NCBI RefSeq assembly: GCF_001424985.1
Contig: NZ_LMDA01000025.1
Coordinates: 124,001 to 188,000, forward strand
Reading direction: 5' to 3'
Source: Rhizobium sp. Root1212
GTDB lineage: Bacteria; Pseudomonadota; Alphaproteobacteria; Rhizobiales; Rhizobiaceae
DNA: 64,000 bases
The notes beneath the pieces are model-generated. The model worked only from the letters and a program-made list of their open reading frames with translations. It was not told where the DNA came from and did no database searches. Every line of letters starts with the position of its first letter. Position 1 is the stretch's first letter. Shown one piece after another: positions 13,488 to 23,229 of this stretch. A program made the position numbers and the translations under genes.

Positions 13488-14117
13488 ATGATCCTGATCG
13501 GGCAATATGATTCCTCGTTTGTCCGGCGCGTCGGGATCGCCTTGAGACTGTACAACCTTCCCTTCGAACACCAGCCGTGGTCGGTGTTTTCGGAGGGTGA
13601 CAAGGTGCAGTCCATCAATCCGTTGATGCGGGTGCCGACGCTGATTCTCGATGGGGGCGATGTGCTGGTCGATAGTCCTTCGATGCTCGATTACCTCGAT
13701 GGCCTTATGCCGGAAGATCAGAGGCTGTTTCCGGCCCATGAGCCGGAACGGCGGCGGGCGATGAGGATCGCGGCCCTTGCAACGGGATTGGCCGACAAGG
13801 GTGTGAGCCTGTTCTATGAGCTGCGGTTGCATGAACAGCCGGCCATGGGATGGGTTGGCCGGTTGAGGGAGCAGATACTTGCAGCTACCGCAGCCCTTGA
13901 GGAATGGCGGAGACACCTGGTTGGCGGCGATTTCTGGGGCGGTCGCAGCATCGGCCATTGCGACATCGCTGTCGCCTGTGCCTGGCGGCATGTGAGGGAG
14001 GCCCATCCCGACCTTCTGGATGAAGCGCTTTATCCGAAGCTGGCGGCCTTTTGCAGCCGCCTCGAAGGTTTACCGGTTTTCCGGGAGATTTCGCAGCCTT
14101 TCATTGCGCCGGCCTGA
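13488..14117 (+). CDS. Glutathione S-transferase family protein
   Basis: A 209-aa protein with an N-terminal thioredoxin-like GST domain (MILIGQYDSSFVRRVGIALRLY, then INPLMRVPTLILDGG with the cis-proline, and DSPSMLDYLDGL) and an all-helical C-terminal domain containing GHCDIAVACAW. The Ser-Ser-Phe-Val-Arg motif at the start resembles the beta/other GST active-site region. Substrate not predictable. Begins 5 bases after uvrA, so may be read through from it. Confidence 0.88.
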   Translation: MILIGQYDSSFVRRVGIALRLYNLPFEHQPWSVFSEGDKVQSINPLMRVPTLILDGGDVLVDSPSMLDYLDGLMPEDQRLFPAHEPERRRAMRIAALATGLADKGVSLFYELRLHEQPAMGWVGRLREQILAATAALEEWRRHLVGGDFWGGRSIGHCDIAVACAWRHVREAHPDLLDEALYPKLAAFCSRLEGLPVFREISQPFIAPA

Positions 14118-14154
14118 GGCTGCCGGCGCTGCCAATTCGCGAGGAGACGATTGC

Positions 14155-14961
14155 ATGACCAAGGCCGGAACTATCCGCATAGGTATCGGTGGCTGGACCT
14201 TCGACCCATGGGAGGGTACGTTCTACCCGGAAAAGCTCTCCAAAAAACGCCAGCTCGAATATGCCAGCCGTCAGCTGAAGGTTATCGAGGTCAACGGCAC
14301 TTATTATAGCTCGCAAAAACCCGAGACCTTTGCGAAATGGGCCTCCGAGGTGCCGGAGGATTTCATCTTTTCCCTGAAGGCCAGCCGGTTCACGACCAAT
14401 CGCAAGGTGCTGGCTGAGGGGGCAGAGTCGATTGAAAAATTCCTCGGACAGGGCCTGACGGAGCTGGGTTCGCATCTCGGTCCCATTCTCTGGCAATTCA
14501 TGCCGACCAAGAAATTCGATCCGGATGATTTCGGCGCGTTTCTCGCCCTGCTTCCTGAAAAACGGGATGGCTTGACGCTCCGCCACGTCGTCGAAGTGCG
14601 CAATCCAACGTTCCGCACCCCCGAATTCCCGGCTTTACTTGCCAAGCACAATATCGCGGTCGTGTTTGCCGACCATCATGAATATCCGATGATCGCCGAT
14701 GTCACGGCCGATTTCGTCTATGCCCGCCTGCAGACCGGCAGCGACGACGTCGCCACATGCTATGATGAAAAGCGCCTCGATCTCTGGGCGAAACGGCTGG
14801 AAAGCTGGGCTTCCGGCGGCGCCGTCGAGCAGCTGGAGCATGCAGATCCGGCGCGGAAAGTCGAGAAGAAGCCGAGGGATGTCTTTGCTTTCTTCATCAC
14901 CGAAGGAAAAGTGAATGCGCCGAACGGCGCCAGGGCGCTTCAGGCCAAGATCGACGGCTGA
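14155..14961 (+). CDS. DUF72 domain protein (YecE-like)
   Basis: A 268-aa protein. IRIGIGGWTFDPWEGTFYP and VIEVNGTYYSSQKPETFAKWA are characteristic of DUF72, a TIM-barrel-like family of unknown activity. GAGGAGACGATTGC precedes the ATG at the correct distance; an upstream extension overlapping the GST gene is not family-like. Located 37 bases after the GST gene in the same direction, possibly the third gene of a uvrA-GST-DUF72 transcript. Confidence 0.88.
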   Translation: MTKAGTIRIGIGGWTFDPWEGTFYPEKLSKKRQLEYASRQLKVIEVNGTYYSSQKPETFAKWASEVPEDFIFSLKASRFTTNRKVLAEGAESIEKFLGQGLTELGSHLGPILWQFMPTKKFDPDDFGAFLALLPEKRDGLTLRHVVEVRNPTFRTPEFPALLAKHNIAVVFADHHEYPMIADVTADFVYARLQTGSDDVATCYDEKRLDLWAKRLESWASGGAVEQLEHADPARKVEKKPRDVFAFFITEGKVNAPNGARALQAKIDG

Positions 14962-14991
14962 CGCCGTTTCTTGTCGGAACCTTCGATCGGG

Positions 14992-16473
14992 TCATTCCTG
15001 GTCCAGCGGCACGATGTGAGCAGCCAGATCCTCGGCGGTCAGGCCCTCGCCCAAGGCCGCCGCGGTCTTGCCGTGACGCCAGACACCTGCGGTAGCGGCT
15101 TCGAAGGCCGGCATCCCCTGGGCCAGATGGGCGCCGATGATGCCGGCGAGAACATCGCCGGAACCGGCCGTCGCAAGCCATGGCGGTGCATCGGTATTGA
15201 TCGCCGCGTGTCCATCCGGGCTGGCGATGACGGTATCGGCGCCTTTGTAGACGATGACGGCGTTGCTGCGCCTTGCGGCGGCCAGGGCGCGGTCGATCTT
15301 CGAGAGACCGGCATCCTCTGAGAGATCGGGAAAAAGCCGGCGGAACTCGCCTTCGTGCGGCGTCAGAATGAGACGGGTCTCGCTGCCCGCAAAGGCATCG
15401 AACAAGGTCTCCGGGTTCTCGCGGAAAGCGGTGATACCGTCGGCGTCGAGAACGAGCGGACGTGCTGCCAGCAATGGGACATATCTGCGCGCCTTTTCCA
15501 GGTCGCCAAAGGCTGGGCCAAGCACGAAGGCGTGGATGCGGGCATCCTGCAGCCACTCCGAAAGATCTTCCGCTTTTTCGACCGGCTTCATCATCACGGC
15601 CGTCAGGTGCGCGGCCTGGGCGGAAAGCGCCTTTGCCGCCCCGGCGACCGTCACCAGACCGGCGCCTGCCTTGAGGCCTGCTGTTGCGGACAGGCGGGCC
15701 GCGCCGGTCGCAAAGGGACCGCCGGAAAAGACGGCGAGATGGCCGCGCGTGTATTTATGGGATGCCGGATCAAGGGCGTTACCGCTTCCACGCCATAGAT
15801 GCGGCCCGTTTTCATAGAGCCTGCCAGCTGCGGCCATCAGGATGCGGCACGGAATGCCGATATCGAACACCTCCATCTCGCCACACAACGTTCGTCCCGG
15901 CAACAGCAGGTGACCGGGCTTCAGCGCCATGAACGTCACCGTCTTGAGCGCCTTGAAACTCGCGCCCAACACCTGCCCGCTGCGTCCGTCGACACCCGAT
16001 GGCAGATCGACCGCGATTACCGGAACATCCGCCACCGTGACGCGGGCGATGACATCAGCCACTTCAGGCGGGACGGGACGCGCCAGCCCTGCCCCGAAAA
16101 GGCAGTCGAGCACAACATCACCCTCCCTGGATTGGTAGGCCGCAAGCGCGGCGACGGGGCGGGAAAAAGCGGAGAAGGCGCTTGCGGCATCGCCTTTCAG
16201 CCGCGTTGGATCGCCGAAGGCGTAAACGGCTACCTCTACACCGGTCGACAAAAGCGCCCGCGCTGCGACATAGCCGTCACCACCATTGTTTCCCGGCCCG
16301 CAGAGGACGACGAAACGTCGGGCGCCGGAAAATTGCCGCAGCGCGGTGGCCGCGACCGCCTCGCCTGCACGCAGCATCAAGCCGAAACTGTCGATGCCCG
16401 ACAACGCCGCGGCGACGTCGGCAGCGCTCATCTGCTCCGGTGTGAAAAGGGTATGAATGGGCTTCTGAGGCAT
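14992..16473 (-). CDS. nnr: Bifunctional NAD(P)H-hydrate epimerase/dehydratase
   Basis: Repairs hydrated NADH and NADPH. The N-terminal half (about residues 1-215) is the YjeF_N epimerase with VVLCGPGNNGGDGYVAARAL; the C-terminal half (about 225-490) is the ribokinase-like ADP-dependent dehydratase with LTPHEGEFRRLFPD and ATAGSGDVLAGIIGAHLAQGM. Total 493 aa, typical for the fusion. I placed the start at MPQKPIHTLFTPEQM, where homology usually begins; a start 14 codons upstream is possible. Convergent with the DUF72 gene and divergent from glnB, whose enhancer-like sites lie just upstream of this start. Confidence 0.92.
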   Translation of the reverse strand: MPQKPIHTLFTPEQMSAADVAAALSGIDSFGLMLRAGEAVAATALRQFSGARRFVVLCGPGNNGGDGYVAARALLSTGVEVAVYAFGDPTRLKGDAASAFSAFSRPVAALAAYQSREGDVVLDCLFGAGLARPVPPEVADVIARVTVADVPVIAVDLPSGVDGRSGQVLGASFKALKTVTFMALKPGHLLLPGRTLCGEMEVFDIGIPCRILMAAAGRLYENGPHLWRGSGNALDPASHKYTRGHLAVFSGGPFATGAARLSATAGLKAGAGLVTVAGAAKALSAQAAHLTAVMMKPVEKAEDLSEWLQDARIHAFVLGPAFGDLEKARRYVPLLAARPLVLDADGITAFRENPETLFDAFAGSETRLILTPHEGEFRRLFPDLSEDAGLSKIDRALAAARRSNAVIVYKGADTVIASPDGHAAINTDAPPWLATAGSGDVLAGIIGAHLAQGMPAFEAATAGVWRHGKTAAALGEGLTAEDLAAHIVPLDQE

Positions 16474-16529
16474 GAGGGAAGCATGGCTTTCCACAAGAGG
16501 AAGAACAAGCCCCATTTTTCACCGTCCAG

Positions 16530-16579
16530 TGCGCGTTTTTTGTGCATTTGCATATATTTACTGCGCGTTTTTGCGTGCA
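16530..16579 (+). promoter_or_regulatory. Two NtrC-type enhancer sites for glnB
   Basis: Two similar inverted motifs, TGCGCGTTTTTTGTGCA (16530-16546) and TGCGCGTTTTTGCGTGCA (16562-16579), resemble the NtrC consensus TGCAC-N7-GTGCA with the left arm altered by one base; the second has one extra central base. They lie about 155-205 bases upstream of the sigma-54 promoter, a usual distance for upstream activator sites. Their near-identity to each other supports function. Confidence 0.6.
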
Positions 16580-16711
16580 TTTGCCGGCGGGGGTAGCCCG
16601 ATCGGCGTGCGGTAGCAATCGCTGTTAAAAAATCACAAAAAATAGGCAAAAGCGCGTGATTATTCGCCGCAAAGACGTATGATCACCGTCGAGGGGGAGG
16701 TTTTCGCGTGA

Positions 16712-17149
<438 letters not shown>

Positions 17150-17231
17150 ACCCATCCGCCGGGCCGCTCGCGCCTGGCCTCACGTCTTCATCAAAACAAG
17201 ACCTCGTCATCTCAAAAAGGACGTTCCAAAA

Positions 17232-18641
17232 ATGACGACTGCAAGTCACATTCTCAAGCAGATCAAGGAAAACGACGTCAAGTTCGTCGACCTGCGCTTT
17301 ACCGACCCCAAGGGCAAGCTGCACCATGTCACGATGGACATCGGCTGCGTCGATGAAGACATGTTTGCCGATGGCGTCATGTTCGATGGCTCCTCGATCG
17401 GCGGCTGGAAGGCGATAAACGAATCCGACATGGTGCTGATGCCCGATCCGGCGACGGCCCATATGGACCCGTTCTTCGCCCAGTCGACCATGGTCATCGT
17501 CTGCGACATTCTCGATCCCGTCTCTGGCGAAGCTTACAACCGCGATCCGCGCGGCACGGCCAAGAAGGCAGAAGCCTATCTCAAGGCCTCGGGCATCGGT
17601 GATACCGTCTATGCCGGCCCGGAACCGGAATTCTTCGTTTTCGACGACGTCAAGTACAAGGCCGATCCGTACAATACCGGCTTCAAGCTGGATAGTTCCG
17701 AACTGCCGTCGAACGACGACACCGACTACGAGACCGGCAACCTCGGCCATCGTCCGCGCGTCAAGGGCGGCTATTTCCCGGTTCCGCCGGTCGATTCGTG
17801 CCAGGATATGCGCTCTGAAATGCTGACGGTTCTCACCGAAATGGGTGTCACCGTCGAAAAGCAGCACCACGAAGTGGCCGCCGCCCAGCACGAGCTTGGC
17901 GTCAGGTTCGATACGCTGGTGCGCAGCGCCGACAAGGTGCAGATCTACAAGTACGTCGTGCATCAGGTCGCCAATGCCTATGGCAAGACGGCCACCTTCA
18001 TGCCGAAGCCGATCTTCGGCGATAACGGCTCGGGCATGCACGTGCATCTGTCGATTTGGAAGGACACCAAACCGACCTTCGCCGGCGACGAATATGCCGG
18101 TCTATCGGAGAGCTGCCTCTATTTCATCGGCGGCATCATCAAGCATGCCAAGGCGATCAACGCCTTCACCAACCCGACCACGAACTCCTACAAACGTCTC
18201 GTTCCGGGTTATGAAGCGCCGGTGCTGCTGGCTTACTCGGCGCGCAACCGCTCGGCATCCTGCCGCATCCCGTTCGGCACGGGTCCGAAGTCCAAGCGCG
18301 TCGAAATCCGCTTCCCCGATCCGCTCGGCAACCCCTATCTCGGCTTTGCCGCCATGCTGATGGCCGGCCTCGACGGCATCAAGAACAAGATCCATCCCGG
18401 CAAGGCCATGGACAAGGACCTTTACGACCTGCCGCCGAAGGAACTGAAGAAGATCCCGACGGTCTGCGGCTCGCTGCGCGAAGCGCTGGAAAGCCTCGAC
18501 AAGGATCGCAAGTTCCTGACCGCCGGCGGCGTTTTCGACGACGACCAGATCGATTCTTACATCGAACTGAAGATGGTTGAGGTCATGCGCTACGAAATGA
18601 CCCCGCATCCGGTCGAATTCGACATGTACTACTCGGCGTAA
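17232..18641 (+). CDS. glnA: Glutamine synthetase type I
   Basis: ATP-dependent synthesis of glutamine from glutamate and ammonia; dodecameric GSI of 469 aa. Signatures include [25 protein letters not shown], the metal/ATP-binding [16 protein letters not shown] and NRSASCRIP. Tyr398 in [10 protein letters not shown] is the adenylylation site targeted by GlnE under PII control. Preceded by AAAAGGACGTTCCAAAA, a weak ribosome site. Ends shortly before a strong terminator, closing the glnBA operon. Confidence 0.98.
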   Translation: MTTASHILKQIKENDVKFVDLRFTDPKGKLHHVTMDIGCVDEDMFADGVMFDGSSIGGWKAINESDMVLMPDPATAHMDPFFAQSTMVIVCDILDPVSGEAYNRDPRGTAKKAEAYLKASGIGDTVYAGPEPEFFVFDDVKYKADPYNTGFKLDSSELPSNDDTDYETGNLGHRPRVKGGYFPVPPVDSCQDMRSEMLTVLTEMGVTVEKQHHEVAAAQHELGVRFDTLVRSADKVQIYKYVVHQVANAYGKTATFMPKPIFGDNGSGMHVHLSIWKDTKPTFAGDEYAGLSESCLYFIGGIIKHAKAINAFTNPTTNSYKRLVPGYEAPVLLAYSARNRSASCRIPFGTGPKSKRVEIRFPDPLGNPYLGFAAMLMAGLDGIKNKIHPGKAMDKDLYDLPPKELKKIPTVCGSLREALESLDKDRKFLTAGGVFDDDQIDSYIELKMVEVMRYEMTPHPVEFDMYYSA

Positions 18642-18682
18642 TCAGTCGCTTCTTTCCGGCGTCCTTCGGGGCGCCGGACACG

Positions 18683-18716
18683 AAAAAGCCCGGTCTCTTG
18701 CGAGGCCGGGCTTTTT
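18683..18716. terminator. Strong terminator after glnA
   Basis: AAAAAGCCCGGTCTC-TTGC-GAGGCCGGGCTTTTT: a 15-base stem with one G-T pair and a 4-base loop, A-run and T-run on either side. It lies between the convergent glnA and TAXI genes and should work in both directions. Confidence 0.9.
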
Positions 18717-18730
18717 CATGGGCAATCGTT

Positions 18731-19762
18731 CTATTGCTTTTTCAGCCGTTGCTTGAGCAGGTTCAGATATTCCTCATTGGCGTCCGGCTCGCTCTGCGCA
18801 GGGGCGGCACAGGCTGTCTTGTAATCCATCGCCATTCCCGCCTTGACGCAGATCCCCACCTGCCAGCCCGGCGGCAGGGCCGTCAGGTCGACGCTCTTCC
18901 ATTTCGGATGACCGGTTTCCTTCAGGCGGTCGAGATTGTTGAGAATGAGGCTCGAAAAGTCCGACACGGCCTTGCAGCTTTCGCGCTGATAGGCGTTGCG
19001 TTTGATGTCGTAATCATAAGTCATCATCACCGCCTTCACCGCGATCAGGTCGACCGGTTCCCTCTGGAAGCCGTAGGTGCCGGCATCGATACGGGCGGCC
19101 GTGTAGGTCGCCAGCAGCGGCGCTTCGGTGATCGGCAGCAGATGGAATCTGGCGCCGTCTATGGCATCGCCGGCAAAGAGCGGCGCAGGCGCGCCGGCAA
19201 CATAGAAGAAGGCGTCGATTTCGCCGGCAAGCAGTTTGGGCAGCGCAGCGTCGGGATTGAGCGGCAGCTTTTCGGTCGGCTTCACCTGCAGGATGTCAAG
19301 CACGAGGGAGGCGGTCAGGAAGGTGCCGCTGTCCTTGACGCCGACAGCGACCTTCTTGCCGGCCAGATCCTTGAGGCCGGCGATGTCGCGGCGCGCCAGC
19401 ACATGGATTTCCTCGTCATAGAGCGGAAACATGATGCGCACCCCCCTCACCGCCTGCTGCACCTCGGGATCGTTGGCCTCGAAGGTTTTCAGGTATTCCA
19501 GCACATCGCTCTGGACGATGCCGAACTGGGTGTTCTTGCGGTTGCGCACGCCGACGAAATTTTCCAGCGAACCGGCGCTTTCGCGCACGGTCAGCGGGAG
19601 CCCGCAGCTTTCGCCGAGCCCGGCGATGTCGCGACCGATGCGGATATAGGTTCCCTGTGGGCCGCCGGTCATGATGTTGCGCTCGAAGGCGGCGGCATGG
19701 GCGGGAAAAAGCCCGACGAGGAGCAGAAGGAAAAGGATACGGGCTTGCTGGCGAAAGGACAT
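18731..19762 (-). CDS. TAXI-family TRAP solute-binding protein, orphan
   Basis: A 343-aa exported protein: signal peptide about residues 1-25 (ARILFLLLLVGLFPAHAAA), then the TAXI signature TGGPQGTYIRIGRDIAG, VQSDVLEYL, and GVKDSGTFLTASLVLD. TAXI proteins usually deliver glutamate-like or other carboxylates to a fused DctQM permease, but no permease lies nearby. The start is the ATG with GGAGAG 6 bases upstream rather than two ATGs further out. It follows the coiled-coil membrane gene by 33 bases in the same direction, so the two are probably co-expressed. Four extra cysteines in the mature domain may form disulphides. Confidence 0.88.
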   Translation of the reverse strand: MSFRQQARILFLLLLVGLFPAHAAAFERNIMTGGPQGTYIRIGRDIAGLGESCGLPLTVRESAGSLENFVGVRNRKNTQFGIVQSDVLEYLKTFEANDPEVQQAVRGVRIMFPLYDEEIHVLARRDIAGLKDLAGKKVAVGVKDSGTFLTASLVLDILQVKPTEKLPLNPDAALPKLLAGEIDAFFYVAGAPAPLFAGDAIDGARFHLLPITEAPLLATYTAARIDAGTYGFQREPVDLIAVKAVMMTYDYDIKRNAYQRESCKAVSDFSSLILNNLDRLKETGHPKWKSVDLTALPPGWQVGICVKAGMAMDYKTACAAPAQSEPDANEEYLNLLKQRLKKQ

Positions 19763-19795
19763 CGGGCTCTCCATCATCTGTTCGCGCAAGGCGCG

Positions 19796-20773
19796 TCAGC
19801 AGTCGCTTTTCAGTTTTCGCATGAGGTCGCGCATCACGACCAGCGGCACCTTGTCAAAGACGCTTTCCAGCGCGTCCGTCACGCAGGCGCCGGAGGCAAG
19901 TTCGTTCTGAAGCCGGCGACGCTTGCCGTCATCAAGCCGGCCGAGTCCGCGCTGGGCGGCAAGCAAGGCGGAGATTTCGGCATCGTCGCGCGGCTTGCGG
20001 GCAATGTCGACGGGCGTTTGCTTGTCGGCCTGCGGCTGTTCCTGGGCTTCATCGGCCGCGGGCGTGGAAAGCCTGGCAAGCTGCCGTTCGAGGGCGGCGG
20101 CGCGCGCCTTCTCCGCGGAAAGCGCCTTTTCCAGTTCCAGCACGTGTTGGTTCAAAGCCTCAAGTTTCGACTTCGCGGCCGCGGCCTCCGATTGGGCCGC
20201 CTTCAGAAGCGTTTCCGTACGCGAGCGCACATCGCCGAAGTCGCCGCTTTGCGCCTTCAGTTGCTCCAGCTCTCCAGCCAGCTTCTGGGCTTCGGACCGC
20301 AAGTCGCCGATGGTTTGCCGGCTGCCTTCAGCCTCGGCCGTTGCGGCCTGCAAGTCGGCTTCGAGACGGGTCTTGTCCGCCGCGGCATTTGCTTTCAAGG
20401 CATCGAGCTGTTTTTCCAGCGCGGCGATGGTCGCGTCGCGCTTGTCGAGAAGCCGGTTGAGTTTCGGGACCTCGTTGAGCTGGAGATCGGCATAATCCTG
20501 TTCGAGCTTGCCCGCCCATTGGCCGGCATTGCGCTTCAGGGCATCGATGTCGTCGGACAGCCCTTTTCGGTCGGCCTCGGTCTTAGCGAGCTTGGCGGAG
20601 AGTTCGGAATTGGAGGCTGTCAGTTCGGCAATTTCCGACCGGAGGTTTTCACGCGCGAACCAGCCATAGGCACCGGCGCCGATCAGAACGAGGCAGAGCA
20701 CGGCTGCAAGCAGGAAACCGGCGGACGAGCCGCCGCGCGGCGTTTGCGTGTTTCGGCCCCATTGATTGTTCAT
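19796..20773 (-). CDS. Membrane-anchored coiled-coil protein, unknown
   Basis: A 325-aa protein with a short cytosolic N-terminus, one transmembrane helix (AGFLLAAVLCLVLIGAGAYGWF, about residues 19-40), then about 200 residues of heptad-rich Ala/Glu/Lys/Leu coiled coil, a Pro/Gln-rich hinge and a C-terminal globular segment of about 70 residues (ISALLAAQRGLGRLDDGKRRRLQNEL...CVTDALESVF). The topology suggests that the coiled coil projects into the periplasm. I recognise no named family. It precedes the orphan TAXI binding protein and may act with it, for example as a sensor or scaffold; this is inference from adjacency. Confidence 0.75.
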   Translation of the reverse strand: MNNQWGRNTQTPRGGSSAGFLLAAVLCLVLIGAGAYGWFARENLRSEIAELTASNSELSAKLAKTEADRKGLSDDIDALKRNAGQWAGKLEQDYADLQLNEVPKLNRLLDKRDATIAALEKQLDALKANAAADKTRLEADLQAATAEAEGSRQTIGDLRSEAQKLAGELEQLKAQSGDFGDVRSRTETLLKAAQSEAAAAKSKLEALNQHVLELEKALSAEKARAAALERQLARLSTPAADEAQEQPQADKQTPVDIARKPRDDAEISALLAAQRGLGRLDDGKRRRLQNELASGACVTDALESVFDKVPLVVMRDLMRKLKSDC

Positions 20774-20861
20774 GCTTATCCGCTGCACCGGAAATCCTGA
20801 AACAATGAGGTACGCTGAAACGGATGATGTGGCAACCTCACCGCCATGCGCCGCGAAGCTA

Positions 20862-20894
20862 TTGATGTTCGCGAAAAACCGCCCACATTATATG
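20862..20894 (+). promoter_or_regulatory. Possible heat-shock promoter of hspQ
   Basis: TTGATG at 20862-20867 and CCCACATTATAT from 20882 lie 18-45 bases before the hspQ start and loosely resemble an RpoH promoter (-35 CTTGAA-like, -10 CCCAT/TATAT-like). The match is imperfect; the idea depends mainly on hspQ being a heat-shock gene. Confidence 0.3.
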
Positions 20895-20911
20895 GTGGAA
20901 AGGAACCGAAC

Positions 20912-21244
20912 ATGTTGAAACAAAGAGACGCGAAATTTCAGATCGGCCAAGTGGTCCGCCACCGCGTGTTTCCGTTCCGCGGCGTCGTCTTCGACGTCGA
21001 TCCGGAATATGCCAACACGGAAGAATGGTGGAACGCCATCCCTGCCGAAATCCGTCCTTCCAAGGACCAGCCGTTCTATCATCTGCTGGCGGAAAACGAC
21101 GAGACCGAATACGTCGCCTATGTCTCGGAACAGAACCTTGTTTCCGATGACAGCGGAACACCCGTGCGCCACTCCCAGGTGCAGGCGTTCTTCGATCCGG
21201 CGAGCGTCGGCCAGTACAAGCCGAAGACCGTGATGCGCCACTGA
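20912..21244 (+). CDS. hspQ: Heat shock protein HspQ (YccV-like)
   Basis: A 110-aa protein of the HspQ/hemimethylated-DNA-binding family. KFQIGQVVRHRVFPFRGVVFDVDP and the central EYVAYVSEQNLV are signatures. In enterobacteria HspQ modulates Lon-mediated proteolysis and binds hemimethylated oriC DNA. GGAAAGGAACCGAAC precedes the chosen ATG; an earlier in-frame start has no ribosome site. Divergent from the coiled-coil gene and convergent with an IS110 remnant 42 bases downstream. Confidence 0.93.
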   Translation: MLKQRDAKFQIGQVVRHRVFPFRGVVFDVDPEYANTEEWWNAIPAEIRPSKDQPFYHLLAENDETEYVAYVSEQNLVSDDSGTPVRHSQVQAFFDPASVGQYKPKTVMRH

Positions 21245-21286
21245 CGCGCCGGCTTCCGAAATCATTCCATGAAAAAAGCAACGGTG

Positions 21287-22084
<798 letters not shown>

Positions 22085-22252
22085 TCACGAGGCCAGTCTC
22101 CCTTATACGCGAGCGCGAAGCTCTCTCAACGGTTCGACGAAACCTCGAAATGCGCAAAGGGTTCTGCTTTTTTACGAACGAAAATTCAGGCCCGGAAGGA
22201 CCAACCGCTTTGCGCATCGTCACAAAGGTGTTGCGATCGCCCCAATGACAAA

Positions 22253-22322
22253 CGAGGCCGGTGCATCATAACCGATACACCGGCCTCGCAATGTATAAGG
22301 CCCGGACAAAATGCCGGGCCTT
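22253..22322. terminator. Two tandem hairpins upstream of the IS remnant
   Basis: First hairpin 22253-22288: near-perfect 15-base arms (CGAGGCCGGTGCATC / GATACACCGGCCTCG, one mismatch). Second hairpin 22297-22322: AAGGCCCGG / CCGGGCCTT followed by TATTTTT on the plus strand. They lie after the stop of the minus-strand IalB-type gene and probably end its transcription. The 22088-22252 interval before them contains no credible gene, only another imperfect inverted pair (22150-22163 with 22203-22217). Confidence 0.7.
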
Positions 22323-22347
22323 TATTTTTGTCGCTGATAGCGAAGGA

Positions 22348-22977
22348 TCAGTTCTGCTTGGCAGCCTTCTGGGCTTCTTCCAGCTTCTTGCGGGCGTCTT
22401 CAGCCTTCTTCTGCATTTCTTCCTGCAGCAGGCGCTGACGCTCTTCGAGCTTCGACTGCTCGATCGGCTCGCCGTCATAAATGCCAGTGAAGCCTTCGAG
22501 CGAAAGCTTGATCGGGTTCGGGGCGCGCTGGAAGTTGACGGAGGTGAACACCACCTCTCCGCCCTTCTTCAGGCTGGCCAGAACAGCATCCGACAGCGGC
22601 ACTTCGGCAACGCACTTGTCGGGCATGCAGACGGCGTAATCGAGCTTGGCGCCCTTGCCGCCGTCGATCTGCATCTGGATGCCGACGGGAATCAAGCGGG
22701 CGGAGGGAACGGAAACCTGCAGGATCTTGCGGTTGACCTTGCCCTTGACGTCGATCAGGCCGACGGCGGTGATCAGTTGGCCGTTATTGGCGGTCAGCAG
22801 GTTCTGGACGATGCAGACATCGTTGTCTTCCTGCTTCGTGCAAACCTTGAACCAGCCCTGCGGACGGCCGCCGTTTGCCTGCTGTGCAGACGATACCGCC
22901 GGCATCGCCGCCACGGCAACGGTGCCCGCAAATGCCGCCAGCGCAGCCTTTTTCGTGAAGTTTGACTTGAAGATCAT
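22348..22977 (-). CDS. Invasion-associated locus B (IalB) family exported protein
   Basis: A 209-aa protein with an N-terminal signal peptide (KKAALAAFAGTVAVAAMPAVSSAQA-like, cut near residue 30) and an IalB domain: WFKVCTKQEDNDVCIVQNLL, LIPVGIQMQIDGG, LDYAVCMPDKCVAEVPL and ANPIKLSLEGF-like ending. The two cysteine pairs (CTKQEDNDVC and CMPDKC) are typical of the family. The C-terminal 40 residues form a Glu/Lys/Ala coiled coil. In Bartonella, IalB is linked with erythrocyte invasion, but free-living alphaproteobacteria carry many paralogues of unknown role. Ends 26 bases before the terminator hairpins. Confidence 0.9.
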   Translation of the reverse strand: MIFKSNFTKKAALAAFAGTVAVAAMPAVSSAQQANGGRPQGWFKVCTKQEDNDVCIVQNLLTANNGQLITAVGLIDVKGKVNRKILQVSVPSARLIPVGIQMQIDGGKGAKLDYAVCMPDKCVAEVPLSDAVLASLKKGGEVVFTSVNFQRAPNPIKLSLEGFTGIYDGEPIEQSKLEERQRLLQEEMQKKAEDARKKLEEAQKAAKQN

Positions 22978-23229
22978 AGCGATATCCGTCTCCTGAATTG
23001 CGGTCATCGAGCGATCCGGAGCCGCTCGTCGTCTGTGGTCAGTCGCCCGCTCTCCTGTTGGGAAAATAAGGCAATTGCATGACCCCCTGTTTCGGACACA
23101 CCTGTTACAATGCAAGCGGCCGGATATCCAGTCCCTCCGTCCATGAATTTGGCCGGCAGCAATTGGAAATGTGCCGTTCCATGCTAGTTTGCGGGGAATC
23201 ACAGGACATGTTGCGGCGGGAGGTGACCT

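Noticed and set aside
18698-20800. A 700-codon open frame opposite the TAXI and coiled-coil genes
   Set aside because: It spans two real genes on the other strand and the intervening gap; no family motif is visible.
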